Shown here: piece by piece, positions 57,936 through 64,000 of the stretch
Position numbering within the stretch: the stretch's first letter is position 1
How the letters are laid out: the number at the start of each line of letters is the position of its first letter
Translations under genes and position numbers: made by a program
The notes under the pieces: model-generated
Databases searched by the model: none
Told to the model about the DNA's origin: nothing
What the model saw: only the letters and a program-made list of their open reading frames with translations
Source of the DNA: Dyella_A sp050749815
GTDB taxonomy: Bacteria; Pseudomonadota; Gammaproteobacteria; Xanthomonadales; Rhodanobacteraceae
NCBI RefSeq assembly: GCF_050749815.1
Contig: NZ_CP192735.1
Span: 868,001 to 932,000, forward strand
DNA length: 64,000 nucleotides
Reading direction: 5' to 3'

Positions 57936-58142
57936 TCAGATGCCGGCGTAGCCGCCCAGCTCGTAGTCGTCGCTGACGCTCGGCGCGGGCGCCGTGGCCG
58001 GCAGGGACGACGTGCCGGCGCGCGGCGTGCGCACCGGCAGCGCGATCACCACGCCGCCATCGAGCTCATCGGCCGACAGCTTCAGCTGCACGTCGTCGTG
58101 CGTGTCATCGGGGAAGGAAACAGAGACTTTCAGGGTATGCAT
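57936..58142 (-). CDS. Hypothetical 68-aa protein inside the kdp operon
   Basis: I do not recognise a family. The protein begins MHTLKVSVSFPDDTHDDVQL, is acidic, has no membrane segment or signal peptide, and has a Pro/Ala/Ser-rich second half ending DDYELGGYAGI. It could form a small beta-sheet domain in residues 1-40. It starts 62 bases after the kdpB stop and ends 54 bases before the porin gene, on the same strand, which argues that it is real and co-transcribed. Confidence 0.6.
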   Translation of the reverse strand: MHTLKVSVSFPDDTHDDVQLKLSADELDGGVVIALPVRTPRAGTSSLPATAPAPSVSDDYELGGYAGI

Positions 58143-58204
58143 GACGAGGTTTCCGTCAGTGGGTTGAGCGGGCCCGGCGACCGCCGGGCCCTGCGCGCCA
58201 GGCC

Positions 58205-60277
58205 TCAGGCCAGGCCGAGCAGCACCAGCAGCACGTCGATCAGCTTGATGCCCAGGAACGGCACGATGACGCCGCCCAGGCCGTACACCAGCAGGTTGCG
58301 GCGCAGCAGCGCACCGGCGCCGAGCGCGCGGTACTTCACGCCCTTGAGCGCCAGCGGGATCAGGAAAATGATGATCAGCGCGTTGAAGATCACCGCCGAG
58401 AGAATCGCGCTCTGCGGCGTGGCCAGGTGCATCACGTTGAGCGCGTTGAGCGCGGGGTAGGTGGTGGCGAAAGCGGCCGGGATGATCGCGAAGTACTTGG
58501 CGATGTCGTTGGCGATGGAGAACGTGGTCAATGCGCCGCGGGTGATCAGCATCTGCTTGCCGATCTCCACCACTTCGATCAGCTTGGTCGGGTTGGAATC
58601 CAGGTCGACCATGTTGCCGGCTTCCTTGGCCGCCTGGGTGCCGGTGTTCATCGCCACCGCCACGTCGGCCTGGGCCAGCGCCGGGGCGTCGTTGGTGCCG
58701 TCGCCGCACATCGCCACCAGGCGGTTTTCGGCCTGGATCTCGCGGATCAGCCCGAGCTTGGCTTCCGGCGTGGCTTCGGCGAGGAAGTCGTCCACGCCGG
58801 CCTCGGCGGCGATCGCTGCGGCGGTGAGCGGGTTGTCGCCGGTGATCATGATGGTCTTGATGCCCATCGCGCGCATCTCGGCGAAGCGCTCCTTGATGTC
58901 GCTTTTCACGATGTCCTTGAGCTCGATCACGCCCAGCGCGAGCGCACCGTCGGTGACGATCAATGGAGTGGCGCCGCGGCGGGCGATTTCCTCGGCGATG
59001 CGCTTGACGGCCGGTGGCAACTGGCTGCCCTGCGCGGTGAGGTGGCGCTCCACGGCATCGAGCGCGCCCTTGCGGATGCTTCGGCCATCGATGTCCACGC
59101 CGCTCATGCGGGTCTGCGCGGTGAAAGGCACGAACTGCGCGTCGCCCTCCGTCGGCGTGCGCGGCTCCAGACCGTGCCGCTCGCGCGCCAGCATCACTAC
59201 GCTGCGGCCTTCCGGAGTTTCATCGGCCAGCGAGGCAAGCTGCGCCGACTCGGCCAGCACCCGCTCGTCGATACCCGGCGCCGGCGCGAAGGCGACCGCC
59301 TGGCGGTTGCCCAGCGTGATCGTGCCGGTCTTATCCAGCAGCAGCACGTCGACGTCGCCGGCGGCTTCCACCGCGCGGCCGGAGGTGGCGATGACGTTGG
59401 CGCGAATCATCCGATCCATGCCGGCGATGCCGATCGCCGAGAGCAGTGCGCCGATGGTGGTGGGGATCAGGCACACCAGTAGCGCCACCAGCACGGTGAG
59501 GGTGATCGGATGGCCGCTGCCGGCCGCCTGCACGCTGTAGATGGAGTACGGCAGCAGGGTGACGCAGGCGAGCAGGAAGATCAGGGTGAACTTCGCCAGC
59601 AGGATGGTCAGCGCGATCTCGTTCGGCGTCTTGCGTCGTGCTGCGCCCTCGACCATCGCGATCATGCGGTCGAGGAAGGTTTCGCCCGGGTTGCGGGTGA
59701 TGCGCACCACCAGCCAGTCCGACAGCAACTGGGTGCCACCGGTGACGGCGCTGCGATCGCCGCCGGCCTCGCGGATCACCGGTGCGGATTCGCCGGTGAT
59801 CGCGCTTTCGTTGACGCTGGCGGCGCCCACGATGGCCTCGCCGTCGCCGGGGAGGATGTCGCCCGCCTGCACCAGCACCACGTCACCGGCGCGCAGGTCG
59901 GCCGAGGACATCAGGGTCACCGCCGCATCGCGCTGTGGTGCGGCCAGCTTCTTGGCCAGCACGTCCTTGCGCGAGCTGCGCAGCGCATCGGCCTGCGCCT
60001 TGCCGCGGCCCTCGGCCAGCGCTTCGGCGAAGTTGGCGAACAGCAGGGTGAACCACAGCCACAGGCTCACGGCGAAGATGAAGCCGGTCGGCGCCTCGCC
60101 GTGGCCGGCCAGCGCCTGCACCCACAGGCCGGTGGTGAACAGGCTGCACAGGAACACCACGAACATCACCGGGTTGCGGAACTGCAGCCGCGGCGAGAGC
60201 TTGCGGAAAGAATCGGCGACGGCAGCCAGCACCAGCTCACGGTTGAACTGGCTCGTCGCATGCGTGTGCGAAGTCAT
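58205..60277 (-). CDS. kdpB: K+-transporting P-type ATPase subunit B
   Basis: A 690-residue catalytic P-type ATPase subunit, close to the 682 of E. coli. It has the phosphorylated Asp in LLLDKTGTITLGNR, the TGES actuator motif (AITGESAPV), TGDNPLTAAAIAAEAGVDDF and MCGDGTNDAPALAQADV, plus seven predicted membrane helices. It powers K+ uptake through KdpA. Its ATG follows the kdpA stop by three bases, so the two are coupled. Confidence 0.98.
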   Translation of the reverse strand: MTSHTHATSQFNRELVLAAVADSFRKLSPRLQFRNPVMFVVFLCSLFTTGLWVQALAGHGEAPTGFIFAVSLWLWFTLLFANFAEALAEGRGKAQADALRSSRKDVLAKKLAAPQRDAAVTLMSSADLRAGDVVLVQAGDILPGDGEAIVGAASVNESAITGESAPVIREAGGDRSAVTGGTQLLSDWLVVRITRNPGETFLDRMIAMVEGAARRKTPNEIALTILLAKFTLIFLLACVTLLPYSIYSVQAAGSGHPITLTVLVALLVCLIPTTIGALLSAIGIAGMDRMIRANVIATSGRAVEAAGDVDVLLLDKTGTITLGNRQAVAFAPAPGIDERVLAESAQLASLADETPEGRSVVMLARERHGLEPRTPTEGDAQFVPFTAQTRMSGVDIDGRSIRKGALDAVERHLTAQGSQLPPAVKRIAEEIARRGATPLIVTDGALALGVIELKDIVKSDIKERFAEMRAMGIKTIMITGDNPLTAAAIAAEAGVDDFLAEATPEAKLGLIREIQAENRLVAMCGDGTNDAPALAQADVAVAMNTGTQAAKEAGNMVDLDSNPTKLIEVVEIGKQMLITRGALTTFSIANDIAKYFAIIPAAFATTYPALNALNVMHLATPQSAILSAVIFNALIIIFLIPLALKGVKYRALGAGALLRRNLLVYGLGGVIVPFLGIKLIDVLLVLLGLA

Positions 60278-60280
60278 GGA

Positions 60281-62056
60281 TCAGTGTCCCAGCAGAGATT
60301 CGACGATCGGCCCGAGGGCCAGCGCCGGCAGGAAGGTCAGTGCGCCGATCACGATCACCACGCAGGCCAGCAGCGTGACGAACAGCGGCGTGTGGGTGGG
60401 CAACGTGCCGGCCGACGGCGGCACGCTGCGCTTGGCCGCCAGCGAGCCGGCCATGGCGAGCATCGCCACGATCAGCGGGTAGCGGGCCAGGAACATGCAG
60501 ATGCCCAGCAACACGTTCCAGAACGGCGTGTTGACCGACAGTCCGCCGAAAGCGCTGCCGTTGTTGTTGGACGCGGAGCTGACGGCGTAGAGCATCTCGC
60601 TGAAGCCGTGCGCGCCGGGGTTGGCCACGCTGCCGAACCCGGCCGGGACCATCACCGCGATGGCGGTGCCGATCACCACCAGCGCGCAGGGAATCAGCAC
60701 GGCGATCGAGGCCATCTTCATCTCGTGCGCCTCGATCTTCTTGCCGAGGTACTCGGGCGTGCGACCCACCATCAGGCCGGCGATGAACACCGCCACCACG
60801 GCGAACGCGAGCATGCCGTAGAGGCCCGAGCCGACGCCGCCGAAGATCACCTCGCCGAGCTGGATCAACCACATCGGGACGAGCCCGCCGATCGGCGTGA
60901 ATGAGTCATGCATCGCATTGACCGAGCCGTTCGAGGCAGCCGTGGTGGCCGTGGCCCAGATCGTCGAATTGACGATGCCGAAGCGCGTCTCCTTGCCCTC
61001 CATGTTGCCGCCGGCCTGCAGCGCCGAGGCGTGCTGGTCCACCCCAAGCCCGTGCAGCATGGGGTTGCCGGCCTGTTCGGCGCCGGTGCACACCAGCAGC
61101 AGCGGCACGAAGATCACCAGCATCGCCGCCAGCACCGCCCAACCCTGGCGGCGGTCGCCGACCATCTTGCCGAAGGTGTAGCAGAGCGCCGCCGGAATCA
61201 GCAGGATCGCCAACACCTCCAAGAAATTGCTCAACGGCGTGGGATTCTCGAACGGGTGTGCGGAGTTCACGTTGAAGAAGCCGCCGCCGTTGGTGCCCAG
61301 CTGCTTGATCGCGATCTGCGAGGCGGCCGGGCCCATTGGCAGGGTCTGTGTGGTGACCGGCACCTCGCGCGTGGTGTCGTGGCCGGCGGCGTCCTTGGTG
61401 GTCTCGGTGTAGTGCGTGGTCTGCAGCACCGGCACCTCGGCGTAGGGCTTGAAGTTCTGCACCACGCCCTGCGACACCAGCACCAGGGTCAGCAGCAGCG
61501 ACAGCGGCACCAGCACATACAGCGTGCTGCGCGTGAGATCGACCCAGAAGTTGCCCAGGCCGCCGGCGCTCTTGCGCACGAAGCCGCGGATCACCGCGAT
61601 CAGCACCGCGATGCCGGTGGCGGCGGAGAGGAAGTTCTGCACCGCCAGGCCCAGCATCTGGGTCAGGTAGCTCATGGTCGACTCGCCGCCGTAGCCCTGC
61701 CAGTTGGTGTTGGTGGCGAAGCTGATGGCGGTGTTCATCGCCGAGTCCGGCGACACCGCGGCCATGTGCGCGGGATTCAGCGGCAGCCACAGCTGCAGGC
61801 GCTGCAGCGCGTACACCGCCAGCAGGCCGATCAGGTTGAACACCAGCATCGCCCAGGCGTACTGCTTCCAGCCCATGTCCTCCTCGGGCCGGATGCCGCA
61901 TACGCGGTAAAGCACGCGCTCCACCCCGGCGCCCACCCGCGTGACGCGGTTGGGGGAATCGGAGAACACGCATGCCATGTAGCTGCCGAGCGGTTTCACC
62001 AGCAGCAGGAGCACGCCCAGGAACAGGGCGATCTGGAGATAGTCGTTGGTGGTCAT
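60281..62056 (-). CDS. kdpA: K+-transporting ATPase subunit A
   Basis: A 591-residue K+ channel-like subunit of the superfamily of K+ transporters, with four selectivity-filter repeats; visible ones include FATNTNWQGYGGE and GTNGGGFFNVNSAHPFENP, and SSASNNNGSAFGGL. I chose the ATG at 62056 (MTTNDYLQIALF), which overlaps the kdpF stop; an upstream GTG at 62065 is unlikely. It is preceded by kdpF and followed by kdpB. Confidence 0.98.
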   Translation of the reverse strand: MTTNDYLQIALFLGVLLLLVKPLGSYMACVFSDSPNRVTRVGAGVERVLYRVCGIRPEEDMGWKQYAWAMLVFNLIGLLAVYALQRLQLWLPLNPAHMAAVSPDSAMNTAISFATNTNWQGYGGESTMSYLTQMLGLAVQNFLSAATGIAVLIAVIRGFVRKSAGGLGNFWVDLTRSTLYVLVPLSLLLTLVLVSQGVVQNFKPYAEVPVLQTTHYTETTKDAAGHDTTREVPVTTQTLPMGPAASQIAIKQLGTNGGGFFNVNSAHPFENPTPLSNFLEVLAILLIPAALCYTFGKMVGDRRQGWAVLAAMLVIFVPLLLVCTGAEQAGNPMLHGLGVDQHASALQAGGNMEGKETRFGIVNSTIWATATTAASNGSVNAMHDSFTPIGGLVPMWLIQLGEVIFGGVGSGLYGMLAFAVVAVFIAGLMVGRTPEYLGKKIEAHEMKMASIAVLIPCALVVIGTAIAVMVPAGFGSVANPGAHGFSEMLYAVSSASNNNGSAFGGLSVNTPFWNVLLGICMFLARYPLIVAMLAMAGSLAAKRSVPPSAGTLPTHTPLFVTLLACVVIVIGALTFLPALALGPIVESLLGH

Positions 62057-62145
62057 TCGAACCACTCCGGCTTGAGTAGGGCGACGCAGAGGTAGCCCGC
62101 GACAGCCACTGCGAGGGCAGCGGCCAGTGCGTAGAGGATGGTCAT
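62053..62145 (-). CDS. kdpF: K+-transporting ATPase subunit F
   Basis: A 30-residue single-span membrane peptide, MTILYALAAALAVAVAGYLC followed by VALLKPEWFE. The hydrophobic helix and the LLKPE(K/W)F ending are typical of KdpF, which stabilises the Kdp complex. The TGA overlaps the kdpA ATG (ATGA), so the two are coupled. Confidence 0.93.
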   Translation of the reverse strand: MTILYALAAALAVAVAGYLCVALLKPEWFE

Positions 62146-62183
62146 GGCAGGTTCCGTCAGGTAAATCGCGGGAACGAAACGGC

Positions 62184-62273
62184 TCAGCGCCGGCCGAGCC
62201 GGTCGCAGAGGCGTACGAGGCCGGCGGTCAGGACGACCAGCACGGCGACGAGCAGGAGGTAGGGAATATCCAA
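62184..62273 (-). CDS. 29-aa membrane micro-ORF upstream of kdpF
   Basis: A short ORF starting with TTG at 62273, preceded by GGAG at eight bases. Read with Met at the start it encodes MDIPYLLLVAVLVVLTAGLV followed by RLCDRLGRR: one membrane helix and a short basic tail with Cys. The stop is 38 bases before kdpF on the same strand. I recall similar small peptides ending in a (V/A)RxC(D/E)RL motif ahead of kdpF in other bacteria, but I cannot check this. It is real if that pattern holds; its role would be in or near the Kdp complex. Confidence 0.6.
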   Translation of the reverse strand: MDIPYLLLVAVLVVLTAGLVRLCDRLGRR

Positions 62274-62320
62274 GCGGGCGACTCCATCATGGCGATGGCG
62301 CGCACTCTAGGAACCGGCCC

Positions 62321-62352
62321 ATAAGAAAGGGGTAGCGCAACGGCGCTACCCC
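62321..62352 (-). terminator. rho-independent terminator of murB
   Basis: A perfect 10-bp stem: GGGGTAGCGC (62329-62338) and GCGCTACCCC (62343-62352), loop AACG. On the minus strand it is followed by TTTCTTAT. It separates pyrD-murB from the kdp operon downstream. Confidence 0.85.
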
Positions 62353-62401
62353 ATATAAATCGCGTAAAAATTGCTGCCAGCCGGTCGGGCAAGCCCCGCA
62401 G

Positions 62402-63466
62402 TCAGCCGCCGATCACGACCGGCTCCGGTTCCAGCGTGACTCCGAAGGTGTCGCGCACGCGGGCGATCACCTGCTGGGCCAGCGCCCACAGTTCGGGGCC
62501 ACTGGCGTGGCCGTGGTTGACCAGCACCAGCGCGTGGCGGTGCGAGATGCCGGCATCGCCTTCGCGGTGGCCCTTGAGGCCGGCGGCCTCGATCAGCCAG
62601 GCGGCGGAGAGCTTCCAGCGGCCATCCTTGCCGGGCCAGGCCACCAGCTCGGGATGCGCGCGCTTCAAGGCTTCGCCGGTGGCCGCGTCGACGATGGGGT
62701 TCTTGAAAAAGCTGCCGGCGTTGCCGATCACGGCCGGGTCCGGCAGCTTGCGCGAGCGCAGGTGCACCACGGCCTCGGCCACGTGGAACGATGCGGGCTT
62801 GGCCACGCCCATGCGCTCCAGCTCTTCGCGGATGCCCGCATAGTCCAGCCGCAGCTCGTGGCTGCGCGGCAGCGCGAAGCGCACGGCGGTGACGATGTAG
62901 CGGCCCGGCTCGCGCTTGAACAGCGAGTCGCGGTAACCGAACGCGCAGGCGGTGTGATCGAGCGTCACCACCCGGTGCTCGCGCGTGTCCCACGCCTCCA
63001 CGCTCTCGATGAACTCGGCCACCTCGGTGCCGTAGGCGCCAATGTTCTGGATCGGCGCGGCGCCGACGGTGCCGGGAATCAGGATCAGGTTTTCCAGCCC
63101 GGCCAGGCCCTGGCCCAGCGTCCAGCGCACGAAGTCGTCCCAGCGCTCGCCCGCAGCTACGGCGACGCGGGCGGTGTCGCCATCCGCCTCCACCTGCACG
63201 CCCTGCGTGGCCATCGCCAGTACGGTGCCGGGGTAGTCGCCGGCGAACAGCACGTTGCTGCCTTCGCCCAGCACCAGCACCGGGCCGCCTTTGACGGCAG
63301 GGAAGGCGAGCAGTTCGGGCAGCTTGCTGGCGTCGCGGATCTCCGCCAGCAGGTGCGCCTTGGCCGCCACGCGCAGCGTGTTGCGGTGGGCCAGCGGCGC
63401 GTTTTCGATCAGCGCGTAGCCGCCCATGTCGATGCGCTGGGCGGGCAGGGTGTGGTCAGCGGGCAT
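62402..63466 (-). CDS. murB: UDP-N-acetylenolpyruvoylglucosamine reductase
   Basis: A 354-residue FAD enzyme reducing UDP-GlcNAc-enolpyruvate to UDP-MurNAc in peptidoglycan synthesis. It is a type I MurB: LGEGSNVLFAGDYPG at the FAD site, IPGTVGAAPIQNIGAYGTE, the Tyr-containing CAFGYRDSLFK loop, catalytic Ser in IGNAGSFFKNPIV and the terminal Glu region TLEPEPVVIG. The ATG at 63466 overlaps the pyrD stop by 11 bases; a later ATG at 63427 (MGGYALIENAPL) is an alternative start closer to other MurB N-termini. Confidence 0.96.
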   Translation of the reverse strand: MPADHTLPAQRIDMGGYALIENAPLAHRNTLRVAAKAHLLAEIRDASKLPELLAFPAVKGGPVLVLGEGSNVLFAGDYPGTVLAMATQGVQVEADGDTARVAVAAGERWDDFVRWTLGQGLAGLENLILIPGTVGAAPIQNIGAYGTEVAEFIESVEAWDTREHRVVTLDHTACAFGYRDSLFKREPGRYIVTAVRFALPRSHELRLDYAGIREELERMGVAKPASFHVAEAVVHLRSRKLPDPAVIGNAGSFFKNPIVDAATGEALKRAHPELVAWPGKDGRWKLSAAWLIEAAGLKGHREGDAGISHRHALVLVNHGHASGPELWALAQQVIARVRDTFGVTLEPEPVVIGG

Positions 63467-64000
63467 CGGCGGCTCCGCGCTGGCGACGGATTTCCTCGAC
63501 GCACTCGGCGATCAGCGCTGGGCCGCGATAGATCAGGCCGGAGTAGATCTGCACCAGCGAGGCGCCGGCGTCGAGTTTGGTCACCGCGTCGTCGCCTTCC
63601 AGGATGCCGCCCACGCCGATGATGCCGACCTTGCCCTGGAGCCGTTCGGCCATGCCGCGCTGCACGGCGGTGGCGCGGGCCATCAGCGGCCGACCGGACA
63701 GCCCGCCGGCTTGCTGCGATTGTGGATCGCTGGCCACCGCACTGTGGTCGACGGTGGTGTTGGTGCAGATCACGCCGTCCACGCCGCTGGCCAGCAGCAC
63801 CTCGGCGATCGCGTCCAGTTCGGGTTCGGCAAGATCCGGGGCGATTTTCAGCAGCATCGGTTTGCGCGCGCCGTGCTGGGCGCCGAGCCGCTCCTGCGCC
63901 TCGCGCAGGGTGCCGATGAAGCGGCGCAGGGTTTCCTCTTCCTGCAGGTCGCGCAGGCCCTGCGTGTTGGGCGAGGAGATGTTCACCGTGACGTAGCTGG
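63456..64000 (-). CDS. pyrD: Dihydroorotate dehydrogenase (quinone), 3' part
   Basis: The C-terminal 181 residues of class 2 dihydroorotate dehydrogenase, the membrane-linked quinone-dependent enzyme of pyrimidine synthesis. The 5' end is beyond the window. Seen are YVTVNISSPNTQGL, LLKIAPDL, the substrate loop ICTNTTVDHS, GGLSGRPL and FMN phosphate-binding GVGGILEGDDAVTKLDAGAS followed by VQIYSGLIYRGP. It is upstream of murB on the same strand and overlaps it slightly. Confidence 0.97.
   Translation of the reverse strand, partial: SYVTVNISSPNTQGLRDLQEEETLRRFIGTLREAQERLGAQHGARKPMLLKIAPDLAEPELDAIAEVLLASGVDGVICTNTTVDHSAVASDPQSQQAGGLSGRPLMARATAVQRGMAERLQGKVGIIGVGGILEGDDAVTKLDAGASLVQIYSGLIYRGPALIAECVEEIRRQRGAADAR

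Overview
The window is GC-rich, densely coded chromosomal DNA from a gammaproteobacterium. Gene content and protein sequences suggest the Xanthomonadales (Lysobacterales), most likely the Rhodanobacteraceae (Rhodanobacter/Dyella-like); this is inferred from reading, not from a search. Both ends are cut: the window starts inside nuoL and ends inside pyrD. Almost everything is core chromosome. I see no prophage, transposase, CRISPR array or rRNA operon, and one tRNA gene (initiator tRNA-fMet).

Region by region: (1) 1-3.7 kb, the end of the complex I operon (nuoL-nuoM-nuoN). (2) 3.7-13.1 kb, the classic translation and RNA cluster: tRNA-fMet, rimP, nusA, infB, rbfA, truB, rpsO, pnp, ended by a strong terminator. 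(3) 13.1-15.5 kb, a class III polyhydroxyalkanoate synthase pair (phaE-phaC) whose PhaE has a histone H1-like basic tail, then a small PspC-domain protein. (4) 15.7-19.9 kb, mtnA, a GtrA-like membrane protein and gyrA (Ala at quinolone position 83). (5) 20-24.5 kb, a LAB_N membrane protein, a peroxiredoxin, Hsp20 and a CbpA-type J-protein, a PilH-like response regulator, an AcuI/YhdH-type reductase and a LOG-family phosphoribohydrolase. (6) 24.7-30.4 kb, the 2-oxoglutarate dehydrogenase operon sucA-sucB-lpdA on the minus strand. (7) 30.6-32.8 kb, a two-gene unit: ribosomal oxygenase (RoxA/YcfD type) overlapping a GNAT protein.

(8) 32.9-41 kb is the assimilatory sulfate reduction block: cysJ-cysI-cysH, a convergent cysB-like regulator, and divergent from it cysG (siroheme for CysI) and cysK. 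(9) 41-48.4 kb holds glutaryl-CoA dehydrogenase, a GNAT and nucleotidyltransferase-fold pair next to a REP-like inverted repeat, a fused alpha/beta 2-oxoacid dehydrogenase E1, a 7TM-GGDEF cyclase and an FMN reductase. (10) 48.4-53.7 kb holds ppk1, an AraC regulator divergent from a fosmidomycin-resistance-type MFS pump, and a Bax inhibitor-1-like protein. (11) 53.7-62.3 kb is a complete high-affinity potassium operon on the minus strand: a 29-aa membrane ORF, kdpF, kdpA, kdpB, a 68-aa ORF, a TorF-type porin, kdpC, kdpD. No kdpE follows kdpD. (12) 62.4-64 kb, murB and the 3' part of pyrD.

The items that most deserve a second look are the porin and 68-aa gene inside kdp, the micro-ORF ahead of kdpF, the H1-like tail on PhaE, the perfect 19-bp hairpin in the rpsO leader, and the cysJ leader, where a palindrome shared with the cysB/cysG intergenic region overlaps a ribosome binding site that can also be paired off. 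I did not find a clearly novel defence or mobile system.
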